Shown piece by piece: positions 7,132 to 14,532 of a stretch of 18,232 nt of DNA. Source of the DNA: an uncultured Pseudomonadota bacterium. Lineage in GTDB: Bacteria > Pseudomonadota > Alphaproteobacteria > Rs-D84. Below the pieces are notes generated by a model, which saw only the letters and a program-made list of their open reading frames with translations, was not told where the DNA came from and made no database searches. A program made the translations under genes and the position numbers. The stretch covers positions 1 to 18,232 of the forward strand of contig CAMVAB010000013.1 of assembly GCA_947165335.1 (NCBI GenBank), read 5' to 3'. Each line of letters starts with the position of its first letter. Within the stretch, counting starts at the first letter, position 1.

Positions 7132-8091
7132 ATGAAAAAGATATTAGAATTTTTTAAAACCAACATATTGATCGTCGAATGGACAATCGGCTATTTTTTC
7201 ATGCTTTGGTTTATATTAAAATTTATATTTAATTTTGATATGTTTTCTGCACGATATTGGTGGAAATTCTTTCATGCGACATTACATGGGTTTGGTGGTT
7301 TTGTTTTTGGTGCACTTGTTTACACGGCATTACCGATTTACATCGCGACAGTTATCACTATTTATCGCAAGAAAGAACCAATTATAAAAATTCCGTTGTT
7401 TAACAAGATTTCATCTTTTATATCTTTATTATTTTCAAAAAAACAAGAACCAGTTGCAGAAGAAGAAAGTGAAGAACAACCGATTGAAGAGAATGAAGAA
7501 AAGAAAGCCGAATATCCCGATGGGCTTCCGGCTGAATTACGTGTTCCGTTCCAGCGCGCAAAAAATCATTTATCATTAACTGGGGCAGTATCGGTTTATA
7601 ATAAACAAACAACCCAACCTCTTCCGTCTACACCAGAACAAATAATGGAAAACGCAGAAGACAATATGCCATTGCCTGTTGATTTTGACATATCAGATAA
7701 ATTGGATGCAACCGATGATGCGATTCCAACATTTACTGATATAAATTTTGACGAACCAGTCAAAGAAGAAAAATTAGAAAACAACACAACAAAATATCTG
7801 GAATCTAAAAACATCGAATATGAAACATATAAAAATTTTGTAGCAACTGATAAATATGTAATTTATGAACACAATGACAACGATTTTTGGATAATGGATG
7901 ATGACGCATGGTTTGCAGCCGGCAAACAAATGGAAAATCCAACACACGAATTAATTGATATCGCTAAACAGAACGGATTGATACCTGTCCTTTATCTACA
8001 ATCACAAAACATAATGGACATTGAATCAGCAATTGATAATTTCGAATCTGCCGGTATCCGTGTTGTTAAATCATTGGATGAATTGAATTAA
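7132..8091 (+). CDS. Inner-membrane protein with two TM helices, acidic linker and C-terminal soluble domain; unknown function
   Basis: 319 aa, family not recognised. The N-terminus has two hydrophobic helices: about residues 15-36 (WTIGYFFMLWFILKFIF) and 52-78 (GGFVFGALVYTALPIYIATV), followed by RKKEP, which suggests both ends face the cytoplasm. Residues about 105-127 are a Glu-rich linker (PVAEEESEEQPIEENEEKK). Residues about 130-230 are hydrophilic and probably disordered. The last 100 residues look folded: YLESKNIEYETYKNF, VIYEHNDNDFWIMDDDAWF, then GLIPVLYLQS and ESAGIRVVKSLDEL, which resemble alternating beta strands and helices. No catalytic motif can be named. It is divergent from P4 across 136 nt. 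Translation should start at the 5' end of the mRNA (see promoter). No terminator is seen after it; REP-like palindromes begin about 50 nt downstream. Confidence 0.85.
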   Translation: MKKILEFFKTNILIVEWTIGYFFMLWFILKFIFNFDMFSARYWWKFFHATLHGFGGFVFGALVYTALPIYIATVITIYRKKEPIIKIPLFNKISSFISLLFSKKQEPVAEEESEEQPIEENEEKKAEYPDGLPAELRVPFQRAKNHLSLTGAVSVYNKQTTQPLPSTPEQIMENAEDNMPLPVDFDISDKLDATDDAIPTFTDINFDEPVKEEKLENNTTKYLESKNIEYETYKNFVATDKYVIYEHNDNDFWIMDDDAWFAAGKQMENPTHELIDIAKQNGLIPVLYLQSQNIMDIESAIDNFESAGIRVVKSLDELN

Positions 8092-8143
8092 AAAGACAGC
8101 ACATAATTTAAACCCTTGAAACATCACCCATTACAAAAACAAT

Positions 8144-8224
8144 GTCATTCCGAGCAAACGAAGTTTGCGTGGGAATCCACAAGAAAAGTGGATGCTCACG
8201 GTCGCTATGCTCCCTCAGCATGAC
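8144..8224. repeat. REPIN-like pair of head-to-head REP-like palindromes
   Basis: Two 37-nt units face each other around AAGAAAA (8181-8187). The left unit (8144-8180) begins GTCATTCCGAG, has the inner palindrome GCAAAC-GAA-GTTTGC and ends GGGAATCCAC. The right unit, read on the minus strand (8224-8188), begins GTCATGCTGAG and ends GAGCATCCAC. The inner ends pair as ATCCAC/GTGGAT and the outer ends as GTCAT/ATGAC, so the whole can form one long hairpin or cruciform. This inverted pair is the arrangement of REPIN elements. Together with the repeat at 8299-8338 it fills most of the 292-nt gene-free stretch 8092-8383; nothing else was recognised there. Confidence 0.75.
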
Positions 8225-8298
8225 ATAGAGCTTTTGATGAAATGTGGCTCCAAGAATTATTCGTTTTCTGGAAACATTGCCACGCCCAACACCCACAT

Positions 8299-8338
8299 GT
8301 CATTCCGAGGAAGCCCAAAGGGCTGACGTGGGAATCCA
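8299..8338 (+). repeat. Left inverted repeat of the GIY-YIG cassette
   Basis: 40 nt beginning GTCATTCCGAGGAAGCCC and ending GACGTGGGAATCCA, with the inner hairpin AGCCC-AAA-GGGCT. It is identical, apart from one missing base, to the reverse complement of 8696-8736, and shares its ends with the unit at 8144-8180. Confidence 0.9.
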
Positions 8339-8347
8339 TAAAACACT

Positions 8348-8376
8348 TTGCTTTTTGTATCCAGTTAAATTAATAT
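8348..8376 (+). promoter_or_regulatory. Weak candidate promoter of the GIY-YIG gene
   Basis: TTGCTT (8348-8353), 17 nt, TAATAT (8371-8376); three and four matches to the consensus hexamers. The ATG at 8384 lies 7 nt past the -10, so this would again be a leaderless transcript, and no Shine-Dalgarno is visible. Weak evidence. Confidence 0.3.
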
Positions 8377-8383
8377 TTTATTC

Positions 8384-8695
8384 ATGAAATACTATCACGA
8401 TTCTTATAAATACTATGTGTATATAATGGCATCTGGTAAAAACGGAACATTATATACAGGTGTGACAAACGATATTGCACGACGCGCATTTGAACACAAA
8501 ACTCATTTAAATCCCGATAGTTTCACTGCACGATATAACGTTAATAAATTGGTGTATATGGAAGTTTTTGAAAGCCCAGAATACGCGATAATGCGCGAAA
8601 AACAAATTAAATCTTGGACACGCAAGAAAAAGATAGATTTAATAAAATCTGTTAACCCAAATTGGGTTGATATGTTTGATTATCTGAATTGTTAA
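8384..8695 (+). CDS. Small GIY-YIG nuclease-superfamily protein
   Basis: 103 aa, a complete single-domain GIY-YIG protein of the small COG2827/UPF0213-like type. The core is YYVYIMASGKNGTLYTGVTN (residues 11-29, the GIY and YIG positions being VYI and YTG). Next come the conserved Arg in ARRAFEHK (33-34), the metal-binding Glu in MREKQIKSW (E72) and the terminal NPNW (91-94). These fit the family consensus, so the active site looks intact. About 9 residues precede the usual family start at YYVYI. Members of this family are often found among palindromic repeats in bacterial genomes; the biological substrate is not established. The gene is convergent with P3 (61 nt between stops) and framed by inverted repeats. 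It is not a homing endonuclease in an intron here. Confidence 0.93.
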   Translation: MKYYHDSYKYYVYIMASGKNGTLYTGVTNDIARRAFEHKTHLNPDSFTARYNVNKLVYMEVFESPEYAIMREKQIKSWTRKKKIDLIKSVNPNWVDMFDYLNC

Positions 8696-8736
8696 TGGAT
8701 TCCCACGTCAGCCCTTTGGGCTTCGCTCGGAATGAC
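8696..8736 (-). repeat. Right inverted repeat of the GIY-YIG cassette
   Basis: 41 nt; its reverse complement matches 8299-8338 at 40 positions with one extra C (GAGCGAAGCCC against GAGGAAGCCC). It starts directly after the GIY-YIG stop codon. Its hairpin lies between two convergent genes and may also protect or end their mRNAs. Confidence 0.9.
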
Positions 8737-8754
8737 ACAATACTTACGTATTGT
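8737..8754. terminator. AT-rich hairpin after the P3 stop
   Basis: ACAATAC (8737-8743), loop TTAC, GTATTGT (8748-8754), 2 nt downstream of the P3 stop codon. It is a 7-bp stem without a proper T tract, so it is a weak terminator at best; combined with the neighbouring REP-like hairpin it is the only end signal for the P2-P3 transcript. Confidence 0.35.
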
Positions 8755-8756
8755 TA

Positions 8757-11546
8757 TTAAAACTGGATGTCGATGCAACGTTCGTTAACAAAATCTTCAG
8801 TTTCCCATTCTTTACAATCGCGATCTGCGAACATATGCCATGCAGTTTTTTTGCAATATTTTTTTGCAACACATTTTTTACAAACACCCGTTTCATTATC
8901 AAAATCAGTTGTTATCTTTTCCTGATAATTCCATTCGCTTGCATAATATTCACCATGAGTTTGTGTTTGGGAGACCTGTTGCGAAGCAAGCATCTCGGCC
9001 TGTTCTGCTTGTGATTTTGCAGATATAGCCGCATCAGCTACAACACCCGCAACACCAGCAGCGGCCCCAGCAAGTCCTGCGGCTACACCTACCATTCCAC
9101 CGATAGCAGCCGAAGTTACACCAGCAGTTAACACAGGAACAGTAGCAGTAATCGTTATTCCCCCCACAGTTGAAACTAACGTTGTTGTTGTCCCTATTGC
9201 ACCAGCAATAGCAAATGTTGCACCGTGTGCAGCCATAAACGCACCTATTGCACCACCAGCCGCACCAAGAGCCGCACCACATGTAAATACGGTTGCAATA
9301 ATAATGGCACAAATAACAATAATACCAACAACAATTTTTGCCCATAATGATTGTCCAACCGGTGCCTTGGAAAATGCGGATATCCCGGCCATATTTACAC
9401 AGGCATCTCTGGCGGCTGTCTTTTGTGCGTCTTTACCATTTAATTTAAGATTAGTTGCTAAACGTTCTTGAACTTTTGCCAGGTCTGTTTGCATACGTTC
9501 GGCCAATTTATCATATTCACGATAATAATTATCTTTTGCCTGTTGCAGGGCTGCGTTTGCTATATTTTGACGAACAGTATTTGCCAGTTTTGGAAAACGA
9601 ACCTTGTTATCTTTGAACATATCTGTTACGCCGGGCACATGGCGTCCGGTTATACAATATGAAACATAATTATCTGTTTCCACAGATTTAATAACCGCGT
9701 TGATATTTGTTTGTAATTGATTTAATTCACTGATAATCACATCTCTTTCTTCTTTGGTGATTTCTATATCTTTTTGATTGTCCAATGCCGCCATATATCC
9801 ATCAATATCAATTGAACCATCATCTGTAATCTCTACAGATTCCCATTTAATAACACCACTGATAACACCTGCAAAAGGTAATACGACACTCAATTCCTCA
9901 GTTGTGGCATTTTTATTACGTCCCAATTCATAATCAGAAATATTATCAATGCTTGCACGACAATCAAACCATTTGAACCCTTTGGTTGAATCGGGGGAAT
10001 CTGTTGAATATTGACACACCTGATATTTTAATGATTGTGCACCAATATTTGTCCCCAGCGCATATTGTGCGCAAGACGATGTATCGCCACAAACCTTTGT
10101 CATTGCATTATCGACTGCGGCTTCACAAGTTGCGAGCATTTCATTATCGATATTTAATATGACACCTTCGACAATTTGTGCGACTTCGTCATACACCAAA
10201 TCGCCCTGCACTTTTTCTTTGCCATAAACTTTTTGGCAACCTGGCAATTTGTCGTACGGGCACATACGCATGATTATATTTGTATCAAGCCCAATACATT
10301 GCGAATAATCCGAACCACATCGATCTGAACTTTGCATACATTCTTTAATTTCTTTTGTGCAAGAATCAACACGCATCGCAGATAATTTTGCCAAAATGCT
10401 TGGCCATAATGTTGAATTTTCTGGATTGTCGTATGTTCCGCCAGTTGCAGCAAGACACGGTTCTAATTCAACACGACAAAAAGATTTTACCATTTCTGGA
10501 CGTGTTAAACATGAATCATACGATGTGTTCCCATCGATAGTATCTTTACATGCATTCACAAAACAATCAGATATATTATTCAAACAACTGGTGCGAATGT
10601 TTGATTCTGATTTTGTTTCAGCCAATTTGATTTGTGGCGCAGCATTTTTCAAAAACGCATCCCAAACTTGATTGCGCACATTAACACAACTGTTCAATAC
10701 AGATTCACAAATTAACTTTTTAGATTCCAACATATCCATAGTAGATTTCGCGATTACAACAGATGTGTTTTCGCCAACTATTGCAACAGTATTTTTTACA
10801 CCACCATAAATATTTTCTTTTGCGACAGTATCAACACACCCCGTAAAATCATTTCCGCATCCGGCTGTTGTCTGCATACAATTTGTAAATTCAATAGTGC
10901 ATTGACCCAAATCATATTTGTTTGTCTGTTCATATTTTTCAAGCGCTGCATCACGCAATGTTTTTTCGGCGGCCGCAACCATTGCACGTCCATCGCGTCC
11001 GCGTTGTTTTAATGAATTTTCGAAAGCCGCACAATCTGATTTAACCTGTTGCGCATACATATTTTTAATCAAAGTTAATTGTGATTTACATTCAGGAATC
11101 TTTTCCGCACATATATCATGCATTTCGATTCGTAATTTATCGCCAATCGAATCGGTTGCAGTATCAAAATCCGAATCGTTATCTTCGTCATCATCAAATC
11201 CAGATGCCGCATACATTTCCATAACAGCATCACCAGATTTAATTTTATCAACCGCACTGTTTGCCGCATCAACAGACGCTTTAAAATCTTTTTCGATTTG
11301 TTTTAATTGCTGATTTAATTCTTTGATTTGATTACTGCATTGACAACGTCCACCAAATTCATTGTCCAACATACACCCCATATCCATACATGCATTGTAT
11401 TTTTCCTGACATGGTGAAGATTTTGTTTCAGTCGCAGCAGCAACCTTGGTTCCATTGTTAATAACATTTTGACGCGTTGCAGCAAAAGAAGATTCAATCA
11501 ACACGATTGCACAAATAAGCGATAAAAATCTGAACATCTTTTTCAT
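8757..11546 (-). CDS. Secreted cysteine-rich paralogue P3 with an internal hydrophobic Gly/Ala block; unknown function
   Basis: 929 aa, not a named family that I recognise. Signal peptide about 1-22 (MKKMFRFLSL...SSFA), then ATRQNVINNGTKV, a motif repeated in P1. The family block C46-x6-C-x4-C-x9-C-x-C includes NACMDMGC and GGRCQCS. Shared family segments follow: MYAQQVKSDCAAFENSLKQ, TLRDAALEKYEQTNKY, TTAGCGNDFTGCV, SKKLICESVLNSCV, CRVELEPCLAATGG, MRVDSCTKEIKEC and RCGSDYSQCIGLD. There is an acidic patch FDDDEDNDSDFD near 122. Unlike P1 and P2, residues about 734-842 are strongly hydrophobic (VVGIIVICAIIIATVF and GLAGAAAGVAGVVADAA), enough for three or four membrane passes. The C-terminal Cys cluster (CKKCVAKKYC, ending IDIQF) matches P2. 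There are 41 cysteines in all, 38 of them outside the signal and the hydrophobic block. The start is 2 nt after the P2 stop with no Shine-Dalgarno, so it is probably coupled to P2. Confidence 0.85.
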   Translation of the reverse strand: MKKMFRFLSLICAIVLIESSFAATRQNVINNGTKVAAATETKSSPCQEKYNACMDMGCMLDNEFGGRCQCSNQIKELNQQLKQIEKDFKASVDAANSAVDKIKSGDAVMEMYAASGFDDDEDNDSDFDTATDSIGDKLRIEMHDICAEKIPECKSQLTLIKNMYAQQVKSDCAAFENSLKQRGRDGRAMVAAAEKTLRDAALEKYEQTNKYDLGQCTIEFTNCMQTTAGCGNDFTGCVDTVAKENIYGGVKNTVAIVGENTSVVIAKSTMDMLESKKLICESVLNSCVNVRNQVWDAFLKNAAPQIKLAETKSESNIRTSCLNNISDCFVNACKDTIDGNTSYDSCLTRPEMVKSFCRVELEPCLAATGGTYDNPENSTLWPSILAKLSAMRVDSCTKEIKECMQSSDRCGSDYSQCIGLDTNIIMRMCPYDKLPGCQKVYGKEKVQGDLVYDEVAQIVEGVILNIDNEMLATCEAAVDNAMTKVCGDTSSCAQYALGTNIGAQSLKYQVCQYSTDSPDSTKGFKWFDCRASIDNISDYELGRNKNATTEELSVVLPFAGVISGVIKWESVEITDDGSIDIDGYMAALDNQKDIEITKEERDVIISELNQLQTNINAVIKSVETDNYVSYCITGRHVPGVTDMFKDNKVRFPKLANTVRQNIANAALQQAKDNYYREYDKLAERMQTDLAKVQERLATNLKLNGKDAQKTAARDACVNMAGISAFSKAPVGQSLWAKIVVGIIVICAIIIATVFTCGAALGAAGGAIGAFMAAHGATFAIAGAIGTTTTLVSTVGGITITATVPVLTAGVTSAAIGGMVGVAAGLAGAAAGVAGVVADAAISAKSQAEQAEMLASQQVSQTQTHGEYYASEWNYQEKITTDFDNETGVCKKCVAKKYCKKTAWHMFADRDCKEWETEDFVNERCIDIQF

Positions 11547-11548
11547 TT

Positions 11549-14056
11549 TTAATATTGTATGTCTTCACATTTTTCTTCTTCGGCTTTCCATTTTTTACAA
11601 TGATCGCTTTTTAAATTTTCGCATTCTTGTGTACGGGTGCATTTTGTACAAACCATTTGATTCATGTTAAAGTTAGTCGTCACCTGACGTTTGAAATTAT
11701 AAGTTGATTCAGACGAATACCCAACAAATTTACCATCATTACCATGATCACGAGTAATTTCTGTCTTTGCGGTATTCCCACTAAGTTTACCACGAGTTAT
11801 CGCGGCCCATTCACCCAAATCCATACATTTTTGACGCGCGCTATCTTCTGCAAGTATATGTTCATTCTTTTTATCTATTTCGGCATATCTTTGTTTTAAT
11901 TTTGCGTTCCCTTCGATTTCAGATTGAACAAATTCATCGTATTTACTAGCATAGTTTTTTTGTGCGGCAATTAACGCACTGTTAATGATGATGGCACGAA
12001 TTTTTTGCGATAAATTTGGGAACATTTGATTATTTTCTGAACCGATAATTTGTTCAAAACCATTGTCTTTTGTTAAACCAGAAACCTGGCGTCCAGTTGT
12101 ACAAAATTGCACCTTTGGATCTGTTTCGATTGCAATAATTGCATTCTTAATAGCATTACCAATTTGGCCTACTTCGGTTTTAATTTTATCTTTTTCTTTT
12201 TTATCCATTTTATAAAGAGAACCAACTTTGTTTATATATTCGTCTCCGGAAATTATACCGCTGAAATCTGGCAAAACAGATATTTGATCCCATAATATAT
12301 GACCTGTTATAACCCCTGTATAAACATTTCTTTGTGTTTTTGTTGTTGATAAATCAGCATTACGAAGTGTCTTTCCTAATTCATTTTCTAACACTTCGCT
12401 AACATCATCTTTACAGTCTGTATATTCGCCATTAACTTCCTTACAGAATTTTAATTCCAAAGTATTCGCCCCGGATTTATCACCAATTATTAAACCATCA
12501 CAACTTTCAGAATCGCCACATGTTTTAAGCATTGCTTCGTCCAAAGCTTTTTCACAAGCTTTGTATAAATCTGTTTCGACCCCCATTATTAAACCTTGGG
12601 ATAAAATCGCCAAAGTATCTTCGACTGTTTCTTTTTTACCATCATATTCGCGATAGCATGCTGTTAATTTATCAGTCGGACAAATATCAACAATGTCGTA
12701 ATAATCAAGACCTATACATTGTGAATAATCAGAACCGCATCTATCTTTGTCTTGGATACATGCTTTGAATTCAGTTGTGCATGCGTCAATACGCATCTTG
12801 GACAATTCAGCCATAACACCGGTCCACAATCTTGATTCAGATGGTTTTTCATAACTTCCACCTGTTGCATTTAAACATGGTTCTAATTCAATTTTACAAA
12901 ACGATTTATAATTTTCAGGTCGCGCCAAACACATATCATATGAACCCGAATCTTCATTTACATCAAAATGTTCACGACAAGATTTTACAAAACAATCGGA
13001 AATTGTTGCGACACAATTTTCACGCAAATTGCTCTCTGCGTTTAATTCTGCGGCTTTTATTGCGATTGCAGAATCTTTTAGGAAACTATTCCAAACATCA
13101 TCTTTAACTTTGACACAATTGTTTAATACAGATTCACATAAAACTTTTTTAGACAACAAAGCATCCATTGTTGATGCAGATATTTCAGTATTTACAAAAT
13201 CGCCATTTATCGTAACTTTTGCAGATGAAGCTTTGACATTTTCATTTGCAGATAACGAAACACATCCAACAAAATCGTTTCCACATCCGGCTGTTGTTTG
13301 AATACAGTTTCTGAATTCTTTTGTACATTCACCCAAATTATATTTATTGCTGTTGGCGAATTCGCTTAACGCGGCATCACGCAAAGATTTTTGTGCATCT
13401 GCCATTTTGGATGTTATTTCGGCATTTTGTTGTTTAATACTGTTTTCAAAAGCAACACAATCAGATTTAATTTTTTGAGCGTATAACATTTGCACCATGT
13501 CTTGTGAAGATTTGCATGAAGACGGCATTTGCATCACACACATTTCATCCGCTGCAACATAAAGTGCATCACCATGTTTATTTGATATATCATCAGCATT
13601 AACAATTTCTTCTTCGTCGTCATCGTCTGTTGCAAACATAGCATCCCAATCGGCGCGCGATATACCACCACTTTTCTTTTTTGGTTCTTTCACTGTTTTC
13701 TTTTTTGCATTTTCAGCATCACTTAAAACAGTATCAGTTGCGCGTCCCATTTTGATAAAATCAGCGCCATATTGTGCAATAGTTACGGCCTGTTCATCTT
13801 TGTCTAATAAATCATTTAACTGTTTTGTTAAATCAGCATGTTTATTACTGCATTGACAACGACCACCTGAAATATTATCAACAATACAAAACGCATCCAT
13901 ACAGGCAAAATAAGAATTAGTGCATTCGCTGTCCACTAAATTGTTTACCCCAGATTCTGTAATTTTTGTTCCACCGGCAACAGAAGTAAGCGCTGCAAAA
14001 GAATTCATTTGCAACACGACAGCCGCCATAACAAAAACAGCGAATTTTTTATACAT
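11549..14056 (-). CDS. Secreted cysteine-rich paralogue P2; unknown function
   Basis: 835 aa; not recognised as a named family. Signal peptide about 1-21 (ending QMNSFA). The family block is C45-x6-C-x4-C-x9-C-x-C (ACMDAFC, GGRCQCS). Next come an acidic stretch TDDDDEEEIVNADD and the shared segments LYAQKIKSDCVAFENSIKQQ, SLRDAALSEFANSNKYNLGE, TTAGCGNDFVGCV, SKKVLCESVLNNCV, FCKIELEPCLNATGG, MRIDACTTEFKAC and RCGSDYSQCIGLD. A helical region (about 600-720) and a C-terminal Cys cluster (CTKCTRTQEC, ending EDIQY) shared with P3 follow. I count 38 cysteines, all in the mature part, an even number fitting full disulfide pairing after Sec export. It has its own promoter and a GGAGAG ribosome site and is followed after 2 nt by P3. 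It is the simplest member of the family: no membrane block and no N-terminal repeats. Confidence 0.85.
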   Translation of the reverse strand: MYKKFAVFVMAAVVLQMNSFAALTSVAGGTKITESGVNNLVDSECTNSYFACMDAFCIVDNISGGRCQCSNKHADLTKQLNDLLDKDEQAVTIAQYGADFIKMGRATDTVLSDAENAKKKTVKEPKKKSGGISRADWDAMFATDDDDEEEIVNADDISNKHGDALYVAADEMCVMQMPSSCKSSQDMVQMLYAQKIKSDCVAFENSIKQQNAEITSKMADAQKSLRDAALSEFANSNKYNLGECTKEFRNCIQTTAGCGNDFVGCVSLSANENVKASSAKVTINGDFVNTEISASTMDALLSKKVLCESVLNNCVKVKDDVWNSFLKDSAIAIKAAELNAESNLRENCVATISDCFVKSCREHFDVNEDSGSYDMCLARPENYKSFCKIELEPCLNATGGSYEKPSESRLWTGVMAELSKMRIDACTTEFKACIQDKDRCGSDYSQCIGLDYYDIVDICPTDKLTACYREYDGKKETVEDTLAILSQGLIMGVETDLYKACEKALDEAMLKTCGDSESCDGLIIGDKSGANTLELKFCKEVNGEYTDCKDDVSEVLENELGKTLRNADLSTTKTQRNVYTGVITGHILWDQISVLPDFSGIISGDEYINKVGSLYKMDKKEKDKIKTEVGQIGNAIKNAIIAIETDPKVQFCTTGRQVSGLTKDNGFEQIIGSENNQMFPNLSQKIRAIIINSALIAAQKNYASKYDEFVQSEIEGNAKLKQRYAEIDKKNEHILAEDSARQKCMDLGEWAAITRGKLSGNTAKTEITRDHGNDGKFVGYSSESTYNFKRQVTTNFNMNQMVCTKCTRTQECENLKSDHCKKWKAEEEKCEDIQY

Positions 14057-14065
14057 ATAAAAACT

Positions 14066-14093
14066 CTCTCCGATAGCTTAATTTATTATATCA
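14066..14093 (-). promoter_or_regulatory. Extended -10 promoter and ribosome binding site of P2
   Basis: On the minus strand TGATATAAT (14085-14093) is an extended -10; the -35 is poor. GGAGAG (14066-14071) lies 9 nt before the ATG. Predicted start of transcription is near 14079, downstream of the hairpin at 14133-14149, so that hairpin is not part of the P2 leader. Confidence 0.6.
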
Positions 14094-14132
14094 TAATATA
14101 AAAAATATTAAAAATGGTTTTTAAAAAATCGA

Positions 14133-14158
14133 CCCGCCTTAAAGGCGGGACTTTTTTT
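14133..14158. terminator. Rho-independent terminator between P2 and the inverted P1 fragment
   Basis: CCCGCC-TTAAA-GGCGGG (14133-14149), followed on the plus strand by ACTTTTTTTATTTT and on the minus strand by TCGATTTTTTAAAAA, so it can work both ways. No plus-strand gene ends here. It probably stops minus-strand read-through from P1 before P2, and it also isolates the plus-strand fragment from upstream transcription. Confidence 0.75.
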
Positions 14159-14164
14159 ATTTTT

Positions 14165-14490
14165 ATGCGATGCGAGTAGACGCATGTACCAAATCTGTTT
14201 GCCATTGTCAAGGTTATAGGCATAACCATGGGTTCTGTGCGCCTGGTGATGAAAAATTCTTTGAAACTGGTGAAGGTAGAAATTATACAACCCAGGTTTT
14301 GTATTGGACAACTGTAAAATACGGAGAATCAACAGGGACATGTACTTTCACAAAAACACGTTATAAATGTGCCAATTATCTTAGCCCTTATTGTTGGACA
14401 TGGGATACAACCGGTGTTGAAGATAACAAAGATGTCGAACAAACGCCACAGTATAACAGAGAAAAAAATTTGTTAGGCAATGACATATAA
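14165..14490 (+). pseudogene. Inverted, internally deleted partial copy of P1 (silent C-terminal cassette?)
   Basis: An open frame from ATG 14170 to TAA 14488-14490 (106 aa), on the strand opposite to P1. Positions 14165-14193 are identical (29 of 29) to the P1 sequence at 15995-16023, coding MRVDACTK (P1 residues 502-509). The frame then jumps to the P1 C-terminal domain: VCHCQGY corresponds to ICECKGY (P1 C891), and GFCA through WDTTG corresponds to P1 up to residue 968. From that GFCA to WDTTG stretch I count 44 of 63 identical residues. About 380 P1 residues are missing between the two parts. The final 25 residues do not align well. There is no signal peptide, no Shine-Dalgarno and no clear promoter; a terminator lies just upstream and another just downstream. 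Despite this divergence no stop codon has appeared, which argues against long neutral decay. It may be a recombination donor rather than an expressed gene. Confidence 0.75.
14305..14356 (+). repeat. 52-bp inverted repeat, copy in the P1 fragment
   Basis: Matches the reverse complement of 14677-14728 at 50 of 52 positions (identical runs of 19, 24 and 7 nt). This is much higher than the match on either side of it. It codes WTTVKY...ESTGTCTFTK in both copies, in the same frame. Confidence 0.9.
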
Positions 14491-14506
14491 AAATTATAGT
14501 AATTCA

Positions 14507-14532
14507 AAAATCCCCCACAAAGGGGGGATTTT
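14507..14532. terminator. Bidirectional terminator between the P1 fragment and P1
   Basis: The stem AAAAATCCCCC/GGGGGATTTT (14507-14516 with 14523-14532) has loop ACAAAG. On the plus strand GGGGGGATTTTATTT follows the fragment's stop; on the minus strand CCCCCAC...GGGGGATTTTTGAATT follows P1. The stem overlaps the P1 stop codon (14531-14533). Confidence 0.85.

Larger units (their letters stand above)
8299..8736. mobile_element. Putative REP-framed GIY-YIG nuclease cassette
   Basis: A 438-bp unit made of one small GIY-YIG gene between two 40/41-bp near-perfect inverted repeats of REP type. The right repeat starts immediately at the stop codon (TAA 8693-8695, repeat from 8696). Seen directly: the repeats and the gene. 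Inferred: that the unit moves, or once moved, as a cassette. No target-site duplication could be recognised and no transposase is present. Confidence 0.55.

Noticed and set aside
8108..8296. A 62-codon minus-strand open frame through the REP-like region
   Set aside because: Its sequence is just the translation of palindromic repeats (LWIPTQTSFARND-like strings); no ribosome site and no domain.
8384..8695. GIY-YIG gene as a homing endonuclease of a group I intron or intein
   Set aside because: It stands alone between palindromes, has no intron structure around it and belongs by motif to the small stand-alone GIY-YIG type.
8144..8736. CRISPR array
   Set aside because: The repeats are inverted, of two subtypes and unevenly spaced; no direct repeats with uniform spacers and no cas genes.
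10357..10671. A 104-codon plus-strand open frame inside P3, and similar antisense frames in P1, P2, P4 and rplQ
   Set aside because: They are shadows of the large minus-strand genes, whose frames show conserved motifs across paralogues.
14133..14158. The hairpin as an attenuator in the P2 leader
   Set aside because: The P2 promoter lies between the hairpin and P2, so the hairpin is upstream of the predicted transcript start.
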